Assembly (NCBI RefSeq): GCF_014905175.1
Contig: NC_057789.1
Span: 18,340,496 to 18,404,495 of the forward strand
Source: Aphidius gifuensis
Taxonomy: Eukaryota; Arthropoda; Insecta; Hymenoptera; Braconidae
DNA length: 64,000 nucleotides
Reading direction: 5' to 3'
The first letter of the stretch is position 1, and each line of letters starts with the position of its first letter. The position numbers and the translations under genes were made by a program. The notes beneath the pieces are model-generated. The model saw only the letters and a list, made by a program, of their open reading frames with translations. It ran no database searches and was not told the origin of the DNA. Positions 1-12,036 of this stretch are shown piece after piece.

Positions 1-285
1 TAGATTATCGAGTCCAACTGTTTTTTTTTATAATAAATGTTTTTTTTTTCGTGCCTATCGCCTGGCGCGAACTCTCGACCGAAAACCTAAACCTACACTA
101 AACCTATGCTTTAACTAACTGAGCCACGAGCGCGATATATATATTTCGGAAGTTTTTTGTTCTCTTGTAGTAATTAAGTTCACTCGTAGACTTGGTAGAC
201 TTTTTTGAAGATGATTATTCAAATACAAATATATTTATTCATTCATTTCATTTTTTTTGTCAAAAATTAGCTGATGGTTGGTAGC
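1..285. other. AT-rich DNA, no gene seen
   Basis: No open reading frame with recognisable protein similarity and no complete repeat could be identified. The stretch holds poly-T runs and simple AT-rich sequence leading into the word repeat that follows. Confidence 0.6.
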
Positions 286-612
286 CATTAATGGCCAGCC
301 ATGAATTTGCCATGAATTGGCCGATGAACGGTAGCCATTAAATGGCCAGCCATGAATTTGCTATGAATTGGCCGATGAATGGTACCCATTAAATGGCCAG
401 CCATGAATTTGCCAAGGATCGGCCAATGAATGGCAGCCATTGAATGGCCAGCCAATTTGCCAAGACAAGACTGCCAATCTTGGCAACACAATAATGGACC
501 GATCGTTTGCCAAGTATATCCCATTAATGGCCCTTGCTTGGCTACCAATCATGGGCTGCCGTTTATCGGCCAGTGTATGGCCTTGTTTCCATGCTTGGCG
601 ATTCCTACACGG
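286..612. repeat. Word-repeat element fragment built on TTGGCCA/TGGCCAGCC
   Basis: About 65-bp units containing GGCCAGCCATGAATTTGCC and TTGGCCGATGAA repeat three to four times and then grade into diverged GGCC/TTGGC words. The right end, GCGATTCCTACACGGG, matches the right end of the word element near 29194 (GCAATCCCTACACGAG), so it is probably a true terminus. No left terminus is seen, so the copy looks 5'-truncated. The open frames crossing it on both strands are products of the repeat, not genes. Confidence 0.7.
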
Positions 613-963
613 GTTCAGACAATGTCAATCGAGCACTAGGGTACAAAGGTGGTTCTTGTTCTCTTTCTGGGTCTTCTTTATCTCCATGCGAAGAGTTAGT
701 AGCAATAGATGAAGCAACAGAAGTAGAAGGAGGCTCTTCTGGGCGAATTCCGGGAATTTCGTTCCCCCTCCTTTCCCCCTAGTGTGTGTTGTGCTGGGTT
801 GCATGGGCCTCTAGTACAGGGTGCATGGGGTCAAAATAAAATAGCATAGGTGCGAGTGAGAGGTATGTGTGTGAGGGGGTGTGTAGTATAGGATGAATGA
901 GATTGTAAGGGCGCGTAGTAAAATAAAAATGCATGGGTGACGTCTGGAGTAAGGAATAACATA
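613..963. other. Unassigned sequence, G-rich on the + strand
   Basis: This is moderately GC-rich sequence with GTGTGTG and GGGGTGTG runs around 780-900. Short frames exist on both strands but none resembles a known protein. No repeat partner was found in the window. Confidence 0.5.
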
Positions 964-1656
964 AAGGTACGGTCTCCAAGGAGCGTCTGCGTCGACTGTC
1001 CGACTGTCGCGTTCAGAGACGCTCGTCCCGAGAATACAAGTTTTATGTTATTGGTCTCCAAGGTGCGTTCGCGCTCGGAGCGCTGCAATCAGAAGTCGTG
1101 TCTAAACGCTCGACTGACCAAAGTCGGGTCAGGCTTCTGTAGACGCTGGGCAGTCACGCACATATATATAAGTTCTTAACTGTATGTGTTTAGCTGGTAA
1201 AGTGTTAGTGCAGTATACTAATGTTTTTATGTTTATCATAGTTTTTTTTTAATTTAATTTAAAAACTATTCAAACTGATGTATATTAAGGCAGAAAAATC
1301 GATGAAATTTTTTATCATTTACCATTTATTAATATTTAGAAATATCCCTCATTTTTTATTGTATGCAAATTGCTAACAGGTTTTCATTTCATTTTAATTT
1401 TTCTGTCATTTTCTCCTACAATATTCCTAAGTAACTTTATCAGCTATTATCAAAATTAATTTTTCTCTATTATCTATGATATTTATATTTTTATTTAAAA
1501 CAAAAGTATATTTATCATAAAGCTGCTCGACTGTTTGGAAGTTGTAAGCGCGCCTTGGAGACCACTTGGCTATGAGCGTTCCAAAGCGCTTCATCAGAAC
1601 GCCCGAACGCGACAGTCGGACAGCCGGCGCAGACGCTCCTTGGAGACCGTACCTTA
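964..1656. mobile_element. MITE-like TIR element, family A, full copy
   Basis: The outer ends are inverted repeats: AAGGTACGGTCTCCAAGGAG on the left and its complement, ending CCGTACCTT, on the right. The arms extend about 110-150 bp (GTCTGCG, GACTGTCGCGTTC, GGTCTCCAAGG repeated in both arms) and are GC-rich compared with the AT-rich core. No transposase frame is present, so it is non-autonomous. A partial inverted copy lies at 24481-24925. Confidence 0.75.
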
Positions 1657-1699
1657 AGGACTCGGATAGAAAAACGTAGTATAGAAATAGAATAAGAAA

Positions 1700-2135
1700 A
1701 ATCGTGCAGGTAGATTCTTGAGTTTTTTTTTTAGCATAGAGTTTTCAGTTGTTTTTTTTAGTATAGTTTTTTCGGCTTAGTATTTTTAGTATAGAGTTTT
1801 CAGTAGAGTTTTTTTCGTATAGTTTTTTTGCTTTAGTTTTGAAATACAGGTGTTTAGTTTTATAGTAAGAAAAAAAGAATAGAGTTTCAAGAAAACATAA
1901 ATAAAAGTAGTTTTTTTAATATAGTTTTTCTGTTCAGTTTTTTTAGTATAGTTTTCCGGTTTTAGTTTTGAAATACATGTGTTTATTCTTTTTTTCCCTA
2001 CTATAAAACTAGAGTTTTAAGAAAACATAGATAAAAGTAGTTTTTTTTAATATAGTTTTTAGTATAGTTTTCGGAAAATATAAGAATAAAGGAGTTTTTT
2101 TTAATATAGTTTTTCGAGTTTAGTTTTTAGTTTCG
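1700..2135. repeat. Degenerate T-rich tandem repeat (TTTAGTATAGTTTTT)
   Basis: The motif AGTATAGTTTTT and variants recurs irregularly about a dozen times, with longer shared blocks such as GTTTTGAAATACA...TGTTTA. After it, two copies of a block of about 130 bp (AAAATGTTGCTTTTGTTATT, then AAAATGTTTCTTTTGTTATT) lie near 2220 and 2350. The rest up to about 2660 is unassigned AT-rich DNA. No coding evidence. Confidence 0.6.
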
Positions 2136-2799
2136 TGTTCAAATCGTATAAGGGTAGAATAGAAAAAATCATCCCGCTGTTAATTTAGTTTACGAACGAC
2201 ATAAATTTTTCTAAAGTTTAAAATGTTGCTTTTGTTATTTTATTTTTACGACTTGCATGTTTTTCAGATTTTCCTTTAAAAAAGGTAAGTTTTTATTTTA
2301 AGATGTTGTATAGGATTTTTTATGAACTGATTTTCTAAAAATTTTTTTGTAGTTTAAAATGTTTCTTTTGTTATTTTATTTTCACGAGTTGCATGTTTTT
2401 CAGATTTCCATGCCGAGGGTTAATTTTTTTTAGACTTTTTCTAAATGTTCCTGCTGTTTATTATCTAATTTTACGAGCGACTTGCGATGGGTATTTTCAG
2501 ATTTTTGTACGTGGAAAAGAGTCATAAAAACAGTGGGTTATTTTTTTGTATTTAAGTAAGTTTTACCGACAAATTTCTAAAAATTTTAAGATACACCTGT
2601 TATTTTTTTTTTGATTTTCTGATATTCTATTGGCAACATCTTAGCAAAAATGGACCAATAAGAAATGATAAGTATTTATGGTGGTGGGAATATGGGCCTG
2701 ACTAAAATCATTTTGACTATCATCCCTGAAAATTTTCACGACAAGTGTCAGTTGTGTTTTCCGGGTCTACTTAGTCACATCTTAACTACTAAAATAAAA

Positions 2800-4993
2800 A
2801 TGAAACGCGCACTTGAAACCAACGAAGTTGACTTTAGTTGTAAAAAAAAAAAAGTAGAAGATATCCATGATAAAAAATGGGTACATGAAATTTATAAATA
2901 TCCTGAACTGTTGAGTGAGCTTAAAAATTTAAAGTGTACTGTGATTGCCCGGAGATATTGGGTCTCCGGGTTTTTCAAAGATTTCCTCAAAAAACATAGA
3001 GAACTTGATGATTTTATTCGATATAAATTACTCGGTAACCCGACAGATATACGCTATATAGAAGAGTATCCGGAATTAGAAGTGCAGTTTAAAAAAATCA
3101 TACAAAGAGTTAATGACAAACGTGCTCAAACAAGTGAAAAAAGTTCAACACAGTGTGAAGAAGATCTGTTGAAGGATTTTGAAAAGGCTGATGATGATGA
3201 TATTATGTTTTTAGGTAAATAAATTTTCAATGATACTTTTTTCTTAACTAATAAATAAAATAAATTTTGAATACTTTTTTTAACAAATAAATAAAAAAAT
3301 TTTTTTAATACTTTTTTTTCAACAAATAAATTTTCCATAAATAAATTTTTAATACTTTTTTTTTAACAAATAAATTTTCAATAAAAAATTTTTTTTAATA
3401 CTTTTTTTCAACAAATAAATTTTCCATAAATAAATTTTTAATACTTTTTTAACAAATAAATAAATAAATTTTCTCTTGTTTTTTAAAGACATTGAAATAC
3501 CGACTGACGAAGTTATGATATACAATGAAATCACAGTTGATGAGACTGTACGAGAAAATGATAATGAAACACCTGTAGATGGCCCAGTGGTCGAAAATGG
3601 AATACCGACTGACGAAGTTATGATATACAATGAAATCACAGTTGATGAGACTGTACGGGAAAATGATAATGAAACACCTGTAGATGGCCCAGTGGCCAAA
3701 AATGAAATACCCGTAGATGTTGAAAAAAATGACAGGGCTTACATAGAATATGAAACAGCAGTGGATATGTTTGCCAATGCACAGTTGGAGATAAAAGAAA
3801 ATGAACCAATTGATGAGGAGTTGGTTAAGTTTTTAGAAGGTGAAATATTTTTTGTTCATGATATTTTTACGCGTTATAAAATAATAATAATGATAATAAT
3901 AATTTTATGTTACAGATCTAGTACAAAATGCTCTTGAAGAAAATGGTCTTGAAGAAAAAATATATTCAGAAATTAAAAAACCTGCAATTACGTCGGTGCA
4001 AATATTACCCCCAACTAAACGCATTACTATGAATTCTCTAAAAATAACTAAAAAACAAAAAGGTAAATATTTGTAGTAAAAATAATAATAACAATAATAA
4101 TAATAAAACTGATATTATTTTTTTACAGAGGTGGGGAACGATCAAAACGGAGAAAAACATAGTCCTGAATTAGTCAGTGACTCCATGAAACTTGGTGAAA
4201 AAATAATAGCCGTAGATGATGATGAAAGTAAATATTTTATAAAATAAATAAATAGAAAATTTTTTATAATAATGATAAAAATATTTCTTTTATTACAGAA
4301 CGTAGTAAAGATGGCAATACAAAAAAAGAAGATCCAGTATTACCTATTCGATCCGGGAAACACGGAAAAAAAATAATAGCCGTAGATGATGATGAAGGTA
4401 AATATTTTATAAATAAATAAAAAAATTTTAAAATATAATAATGATAATAATATTAATCATATATTTTTTGTATGGTAGATGACGTGGTTATATTGAGCCA
4501 ATCGTCAACGTCTTCGTCATCAACATCGTCATCGGGGTCATCGTCTTCGTCTTCAGACCCTCCCACTATTATGAATGAGAATAATGTTGCTGATGAATAT
4601 GACAACGAAAATCGATATCGACCTAAAGCAGGGTCTTCAAAGCCCCGTGTCGAGAAACAAAAAAAGGAGTCTGTAGATATTACAGATTTCTGCGTTGACT
4701 GTGCAGGATATCAGAGCCTTAATAAAGCAGCAACGCCACATCACCAATTTTGTAAAGGCTGTCATAAAAAATGGCAGATGGGTGAACAACCGCAGTACTC
4801 ACAACCATCACCAGTACCCAATCCAATTTTCGAAAAACGACAGCATCTTGTAAATCAAAGAATAACATGTTTGCAAAATCAAATACGTGAGCTCGAAGAA
4901 TCATTGAGTCACGTAAAATGTGATCTCTGCGATGGAGAACCCATTGTAAATGAATTTGGTCATTGTGAACGCTTTGCACAATTAATAGATTAA
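2800..4993 (+). CDS. Six-exon acidic, zinc-binding-like protein of unknown function
   Basis: I do not recognise this protein. Exons inferred from frame and splice sites are 2800-3214, 3489-3839, 3916-4062, 4129-4227, 4299-4397 and 4479-4993. Every donor is GTRAAW-like, every acceptor ends in AG and every intron is phase 1, giving one 541-residue frame ending in TAA. The start ATG opens MKRALETNEVDF; an upstream in-frame ATG at 2665 is possible. Exon 1 has a KKKK basic patch and ends in an acidic tail. Exon 2 contains two 35-residue tandem repeats beginning IPTDEVMIYNE. Exons 4 and 5 are both 99 bp and both end in IIAVDDDE, so they look like an exon duplication. Exon 6 has a Ser/Thr run, then CVDC...HHQFCKGC and CDLC...HC, likely zinc ligands, and a short coiled coil between them. 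It lies just upstream of a Maverick-type polymerase remnant in the same orientation, so it may be element cargo or a host gene. Confidence 0.7.
3215..3488. repeat. AT minisatellite inside intron 1
   Basis: The intron consists of repeats of AACAAATAAATTTT followed by AATACTTTTTT, in loose units of 30-60 bp. It begins with the donor GTAAAT and ends with TTTTTTAAAG, so it remains a plausible intron despite the expansion. Confidence 0.65.
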
Positions 4994-5451
4994 ATAATAA
5001 AGCCATTTGTAAATAAATAAAATTGTTTGTATGTCTTTTTTACAGGTATTATAGAAAAAATATAATAAAAAAATAAATAAATAAATAAATTGTTTGTATG
5101 TCTTTTTTTACAGGTATCGAAAAAATATAAAAAAAATAAATAAAAATTTTGTATACCTTTTTCCTGTTGTCTTCTTTTTACAGATATATTTGTTATTGTT
5201 AAAAATTTTTCAGGTTACACCATATTTTTTGTTGTCTTTTTACCGGTATCAAATATAATTTTGTTTAGAAAAAAAAAAAAATTCGTTATTTCTTTTGCTA
5301 TATTTTTTTCACACTAGAGGGCCAGAAAAATTTTCAATTTTGTCGGGTAAAATATTTTACGAAACAGGTGAATCTAGAAAAAAAAAAAAAAATCAGTTTT
5401 GCTGTGACCACTACAGTGTGAAGATCTTTTTTCAAGTTGTTGGTAGAAAAA
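4994..5451. other. Intergenic spacer with AT tandem repeats
   Basis: Two similar units containing AATTGTTTGTATGTCTTTTT and ACAGGTAT follow the stop codon of the six-exon gene, then T-rich sequence leads to the next reading frame. A polyadenylation-like AATAAA lies directly after the stop. No gene is seen. Confidence 0.5.
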
Positions 5452-7205
5452 ATGGACCGTGTCTTAGATGATGATGTTGGAGTTGATAACAGTGCAGAGT
5501 GTGAGTTTTTTATTGATTTTTCGTTGACTCGACGGTAGTTTAACGAACAATATTATAGATCCACGGTTACAACAAAAGCATTTGGATCAACATTTACGTG
5601 TACCTCACGAATCTGAAGTTCCACAACAACCTCTTTTGGATGATGTTGAAGTTATCGATAATTTTATCGATAGTGGTATAATAAATCGAATCATGCAATC
5701 ACCATTACAACAACGACATTTAAGTGAAATTTTACAAACAGGGGGTGGTAGTGATAATAATTTTCAGCGCATAGATGTTGTTGATGAAACACAGACATTT
5801 GTGGCAAAATATAATTTAAATAAACATTTGATAAATTTTAAAGTGAAAGAAATACCGGAAAATACTGTAGTTGAAACATGGATTGAAGAAGCATTTGAAG
5901 AAGTATACAAGCTGATCAGATATTATTCAAATAATGTACGTGATAGAGTTATTCTCAGTTTCAAAACCCCTTCTATGAACTCTGAAGCGCATACTCACTT
6001 GACACCTGCCAATAATTTTACATTTGAACGGTTATGGGAGATTGTAAGTAGCATTTGTCAAAGTAACGATAGTGCAGGCCAACGATCTATTTACTATTGA
6101 CTTGGTTGTATTGAAATCAACGACTGGTGGTAGTGTCCCGCACCAAGTGGTACAAAAGGCTCGTGGTGCTCTGGAACTGAACCACGATAATCTATATTTA
6201 TGTTTGCCACGTTCTATTGTAACGTGTTTATCAATAAGAAAAAAGAAAAGAACTATAGTTGCTGGTAAAAAGCTGGGTCTTGAACTTTGTCAAAAAGCTA
6301 ACATTAGTGTGCCACCTGGCGGGTGTGGGATCAATGAAATAATTTTATTTCAAAATTTTGAAATAAAATTATTTAGTTACTGAATCTGCCGCATTAGTTA
6401 TCTGGAATTTCGATATTAATGATAGTCATACAATTTTTTTTGATGGGAAAAAAACTTTACTCAATCGCGGAGTTTGACGTGAACATATGAAAATTTTGAA
6501 TATTGTGTATTATCCTGATGACAAACACTTTGCCCCTATAAAATATATGCATGTATTTATGGCTACAAATATGGAATTCTGGTGTGATTGGTGTCGTATC
6601 GGGTTTACAAAAAATGAATATCATAAACAATGTTGGACAAAATGTGACAAGTGCTTAAATTTCCCGGCATGTAAAATGAATAATAGTGATGATGATGATT
6701 TTAAAAAATGTTTGATATGTAATCGAGTATTTTATAGTGAACAGTGTTATGAAAAACATTTACAACCAGACTCGTATTCAAAAAATTTTTCCGTTTGTAA
6801 TCGAATTAAAAAATGTAATGTTTGTTGTAAAGTCTACATCCGTGACAGTGAACATTTGTGTGGTTATTATTACTGCGGACCCTGTCAAGACCACAAACAA
6901 CCATCTGTGTTATATGAAGCCTCGGCCGATAAAGCAGAGTGCTCGTAAAGAAAAAAAAGTTAACGGATTTTTATTTTTTGATTTTGAAACACGGTCTGAG
7001 CTGAGATCATATAAAAATAATAAAAAATAAAAAATGCATATTGTCAATTATTTTTGTGCGCAAATAGTGTGTGAAATTTGTTCAGAGTCAGACGGTACAG
7101 AAAATTGTCATTGTAGTGAGACGCACGAATTTACACATCAGGGTGATGATGCCATGAAAAAATTTGTTGATTTAGTTTTAAAGTCAAAATCAAGATACTC
7201 AAAAT
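5452..7205 (+). pseudogene. Polinton/Maverick-type protein-primed DNA polymerase B, 5' remnant
   Basis: A short first exon (5452-5500, phase-1 GTGAGT donor) joins an acceptor at 5558 and opens a frame typical of the N-terminal region of animal Maverick-type polymerases. The reading is interrupted by a frameshift near 6075, another near 6350, an in-frame TGA near 6477, a frameshift near 6895 and a stop near 7029. The zinc-rich region (about 6570-6900) keeps CDWC, CDKC, CLIC, CNVC and CGPC pairs with matching His residues. An Exo I motif, FLFFDFET, lies at about 6968-6992, followed by a CEIC...CHC segment. The sequence is cut off at about 7205, before Exo II and the palm motifs, where satellite DNA begins. 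Such polymerases replicate linear protein-primed elements; this copy cannot be functional. Confidence 0.82.
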
Positions 7206-10200
7206 TGATTTGTATACATTTTTCCCTTAGCTACTGCTTTTCCTTCGACATTTATATTTTAGAAAAATAGATTTTCATGTATTTTATTCATGAAAAAAAT
7301 AAAAATGTCCAAGGAAAAGCTGTAGCTAGGAAAAAGATGTAGCTAAGGAATTGAGGTTGCCAAAAAATTATCTTTGAAGAAAGTAATGTTGCTTAAAATG
7401 TAATTCTTTGGCAACCTCAATTCCTTAGCTACATTTTTCCCTTAGCTACTGATTTTTCTTCTACATTTATATTTTTAAAAAATAAATTTACATGTATTTT
7501 ATTCACGAAATAAATAAAAATGTCCAAGGAAAAGCAGTAGCTAAGGAAAAAAAAATGTAGCAATTAATTTTGCCAAAAAAATAATTTGTTTATATATCCA
7601 AAAATTATTTGAAGAAAATAATGTTACTCAAAATTTTTTCAAAATAATTAGTTACTTTTTTTTATCTACTCCTTCGACATTTATATTTTTATAAAATAAA
7701 TTTACATGTATTTTATTCATGAAATAAATAAAAATGTCCAAGGAAAAGCAGTAGCTAATGAACAGATGAAGCTAAGGAATTGTGGTTGCCGAAAAATTAT
7801 CTTTGAAGAAAATAATGTTACTAAATAAAAAATTCTTCGGGAACTTTAATTCCTGAGCTACATTTTCCCCTTAGTTACTGCTTTTCCTTCGACATTTATA
7901 TTTTAAAAAAATGAAATTTCATGTATTTTATTCATGGAAAAAATAAAAATGTCCAAGGAAAAGCTGTAGCTAGGAAAAAGATGTAGCTAAGGAATTGAGA
8001 TTGCCAAAAAATTATCTTTGAAGAAAAATAACATTATATTTTTAAACAATAAATTTACATGTATTTTGTTCATGAAATAAATAAAAATGTCCAAGAAGAA
8101 GCAGTAGCTAAGAAAAAGATGTAGCTAAGGAATTGAGGTTGCCAAAAAATAATCTTTGAAGAAAGTAATGTTGCTTAAAATGTAATAGAATGTTCCCTTA
8201 GCTACTGCTTTTCCTTTGACATTTATAATTTTAAAAAATAGAATTTACATGTATTTTATTCACAAAATAAATAAAAATGTCAAAAGAAAAAGCTGTAGCT
8301 AAGAAAAAATATAACTAAAAAATTGAGTTGCCAAAATTATCTTTGAAGAGTAATGTTGCTTAAAATGTAATTCTTTGGCAACCTCACCTCAATTCCACTA
8401 TTTTTTTTATCTACTGCTTTTTCTTCGAAATTTATATTTAAAAAAACCAAATTTACATGTATTTTATTCATGAAATAAATATAAATGTCGAAGGAAAAGC
8501 AGTAGCTAAGGGAAAAAGATGTAGCTAAGGAATTGAGGTTGCCAAAAAAATATCTTTGAAAAAAGTAATGTTGCTTAGAATGTAATTCTTTCGCGACCTC
8601 AATTCTTTAGCTACATTTTTACCTTAGCTACTGCTTTTTCTTCGACATTTATATTTTTAAACAACAAATTTACATGTATTTTGTTCATGAAATAAATATA
8701 AATTTCTAAGGAAACAGTGCTAATGGGGAAGCTGCCAACTAAAAATTAAAGGTTGCACTTAAAATTATCTTTGAAGAAAGTAATGTTGCTTAGAATGTAA
8801 TTCTTTGGCGACCTCAATTCCTTAGCTAAATTTTTCCCTTAGCTACTGCTTTTCCTTCGACATTTATATTTTAAAGAAATAAATTTACATGTATTTCATT
8901 CATGAAATGAATAAAAATTTCCAAGGAAAATCTGTAGCTAGGGAAAAGATATAGCTAAGGAACTGAGGTTGCAAAAAAATTATCTTTGAAGAAAGTAATG
9001 TTGCTTAGAATGTAATTCTTTGGCAACTTCTCGAATTTATTAACTACATTTTTCAATAGCTACTGCTTTTCTTCGAAGAGGTATATTTAAAAACTGAATT
9101 TACATGTACATTTGCTTAGAATAAATAAGAATTTCTAAAGAAAAGCTGTAGATAGGGAAAAGCTATAGCTAAAAAATTGAGGTTGCCAAAAAATTATCTT
9201 TGAAGAAAGTAATGTTGCTTAGAATGTAATTCTTTGGCAACCTCAATTCCTTAGCTACATTTTTCAGTTAGAGACTGCTTTTCCTTCGACATTTATATTT
9301 TAAAAAAATAAATTTACATGTATTTTATTCATGAAATGAATAAAAATTTCCAAGGAAAAGCTGTAGCTAGGGAAAAGATATAGCTAAGGAACTGAGGTTG
9401 CAAAAAAATTATCTTTGAAGAAAGTAATGTTGCTTAGAATGTAATTCTTTGGCAACCTCAATTCTTTAGCTACATATTTCCCTTAGCTACTGCTTTTCCT
9501 TCGACATTTATATTTTTAAAAAATAAATTTACATGTATTTTATTCATGAAATAAATAAGAATTTCTAAGGAAACGCTGCAGCTAGGGAAAAGATATAGCT
9601 AAAAAATTGAGGTTGCCAAAAAATTATCTTTGAAGAAAGTAATGTTGCTTAGAATGTAATTCTTTGGCAACCTCAATTCCTTAGCTACATTTTTCCCTTA
9701 GCTACTGCTTTTCCTTCGACATTTATATTCTTAAAAAATAAATTTACATGTACTTTATTCATGAAAAAAATAAAAATGCCTAAGAAAAAGCTGTAGCTAG
9801 GAAAAAGATGTAGCTAAGGAATTGAGGTTGCCAAAAAATTATCTTTGAAAAAAGTAATGTTGCTTAGAATGTAATTCTTTGACAACCTCAATTCCTTAGC
9901 TACATTTTTCCCTTAGCTACTGCTTTTTCTTCAACATTTATATTTTTAAAAAATAAATTTACATGTATTTTATCCATGAAATGAATAAAAATGTCCAAGA
10001 AAAAGCAGTAGCTAAGAAAAAGATGTAGCTAAGGGATTGAAGTTGCCAAATAATTATGTTTTAAGGAAATGATGTTGCTTAAAATATAATTCTTTGGCAA
10101 CCTCAATTTCTTAGCTACATTTTTTCTTTAGCTACTACTTTTTTTTAGACATTTTTATCCTTTAAAAATTAAATTATATGTATTTTATTTTTCAAATATC

Positions 10201-10295
10201 TATAAATGTATATAGGACAAGCAGTAGCTAAGGAAAAAAAAATGTAGCAATTAATGTTGCCAAAAACATTATTGCTTCACCTTATCCTTTTCTTG
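7206..10295. repeat. Hairpin-unit satellite, about 212-bp period, first part
   Basis: Roughly 14 diverged units recur with spacing mostly 208-220 bp; a landmark is ACATGTATTTTATTCATGAA. Each unit carries GTAGCTAAGGAATTGAGGTT and its inverse, and AAAAGCAGTAGCTAAGG and its inverse, so each monomer can fold into a long hairpin. Related sequence lies inside the foldback element at 22.98-23.99 kb and in a short piece at 47.58-47.80 kb. The array directly truncates the polymerase remnant. No coding potential. Confidence 0.9.
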
Positions 10296-10542
10296 CCCTG
10301 GTGAAAATATTACTTCGGCAGTACTTTGGCATTTCTCCGTTTTTTGCTTATTTCCGGAGAACTGACTTCGGTATGAGGTTGGTGGCGGAGTCAATACTCC
10401 GGCATGAGATTAATGTCGGAAAAATTAATTTGCTACCAACCTCATGCCGGAGGCATTTTTTCTGAAATGGGCTAAAAAAGGAGTAATGCCGGAGAAAGCC
10501 TGAGTAATGGCGGAGTAATGGCGGAGAAATTCTCTACCAGGG
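10296..10542. mobile_element. CCC...GGG TIR element, CCGGCATGA word family, 247 bp
   Basis: The element begins CCCTGGTGAAAATATTAC and ends TTCTCTACCAGGG, an imperfect terminal inverted repeat. It is flanked by TG on both sides (10294-10295 and 10543-10544), a 2-bp target duplication. The interior consists of words such as CCGGCATGAGATTAATG and GGCGGAGTAATGCCGG in both orientations. It is inserted in the hairpin satellite, so it is younger than that array. No coding capacity. The same family occurs at 61052-63678. Confidence 0.82.
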
Positions 10543-10930
10543 TGGCTACTGCTTTTCCTTGGACATTTTTATTTTTTTCAAAATTAAATCACATGTTTTT
10601 TATTCAATAAATAAAAAAAAAATTCTAAAGAAAAGCAGTAGCTAAGGAATTAATGTGTCCAGAAAAATTATGTTTCAAGCAACATCAATTTCTTAGCCAC
10701 ATTCTTTTCCGAGCAACTACATTTCGTTAGACATTTTCATTTTTTAAAAATTCAATTACTTGTATTTTATTTATTAAATAAATGAATATATACATAGGAC
10801 AAGCAGTAGCTAAGGAGAAAATGTAGCTCAAGAATCAATGTGGCTCAGCTTAGCTACATTTTTTTATAGGACATTTTTGTTTTAAAAAATATAAATTTTC
10901 TCAGCTGCATATATACTTTAGCTGTATGCC
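10543..10930. repeat. Hairpin-unit satellite, remainder
   Basis: The array resumes after the inserted element with more diverged units (AAAAGCAGTAGCTAAGGAAT, TTAGCTACATT), fading out near 10930. Confidence 0.8.
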
Positions 10931-11017
10931 GTAAAATATTAATTTATTCAATAATATAATTACAAGCAAGCGTGTTATTCATTACAGCAAATACTCTAAT
11001 GCTGAGGCTTTCGGGTT

Positions 11018-11311
11018 TATCAAAATAATTTACCAGTAATCTACCAGTAGACTACTGGTAGTTCTTACCAGTAATTTTCTACTGGAATTCTACTGGTAGA
11101 TTACTGGTAGTTCCTACCAGTAATTTGTAACTGAAATTTTACTGGTAGATTACTGGTAGTTCCTACCGGTAGTATCTACCAGTAGAATTCCAGTAATATA
11201 CTGGTTTGAAATTACTGGTAGGAGCTACTAGTTACCTACCAGTAGTAGTTACCGGTAAGCTACCAGTAGATTACCGGTAGCAAATCGTCCTACCAGTTGT
11301 GGTTATCTGGG
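11018..11311. mobile_element. Word-repeat element built on TACCAGTAG/CTACTGGTA
   Basis: Almost the whole stretch is made of ACCAGTA, TACTGGTAG and ACCGGTA words in alternating orientation. The right end reads CAGTTGTGGTTATCTGGG; the related element at 17.6-18.6 kb begins CAGATAACCACC, its complement, supporting CCCAGATAACCAC as the terminus. The left terminus is diverged. Non-coding. Confidence 0.72.
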
Positions 11312-12036
11312 AAGTCATTATTGTCTCGGATACAGCTATAATTTAAAAGATTCAATAAGATTACCTGTTTTTCGTTTATACACCTGTCTTCTTCTTCTTC
11401 CTTCGTATTTTTTTATTTTCGACATCAGCATTTACGTGATTATTAAAACTTTCATCAGGTGAATATATTAATTCATCATTATTTTGTGCAATTTTTTTAT
11501 CAATCAAGATCTTTACTAAAAGCAGCTAGTTGTTTTGATAAGCTATTACAATTAACTGTCATTGCATTGTTTAATTTGTTGTTTGTTTCTTTGATATTTT
11601 CTATTTTTTTCTCTGTCTTTGGACGTCCTTGTTTTATTGTATTATTAACTGGATTTATATAATCTATAATAAAAATTAAAATTGTAAAAAAGTACGACAA
11701 AAGCAAACATAACCTTACTTTGCATTTGTACTTTAAAACCTTCAATATTAATAAATTAAATAATGGCAGTACTTACGTATTTTTTTATTATTATCCATTT
11801 TCGATTTTAGATTATTTTTAACACATGTTCCCGTAATTATAAGTCATTTGTTTGTTGTAGCAAATTTTTATTCAGACAAAAAGAAAAGCGTCTATCCAAA
11901 GATATTTTTTTCCTGGAGATCAATCGACGCAGTGGTGCTCAAGTGGCAGTGGGAGGGGTTATCGTTCATGAGCGGCAAGGGGACAGAAAAAAGAAAAAAA
12001 GCACTGCTTGTTTATAAACTAAAAAAAAAAAATTCC
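11312..12036. other. Unassigned AT-rich DNA
   Basis: Short frames occur on both strands at 11459-11745 and 11848-12084, but they overlap antisense, are low-complexity and resemble no protein I know. No repeat partner was noticed. Confidence 0.5.

Noticed and set aside
6487..6948. Zinc-finger protein as a stand-alone gene
   Set aside because: The Cys pairs match the zinc-rich region that precedes Exo I in Maverick-type polymerases, and neighbouring frames continue the same protein.
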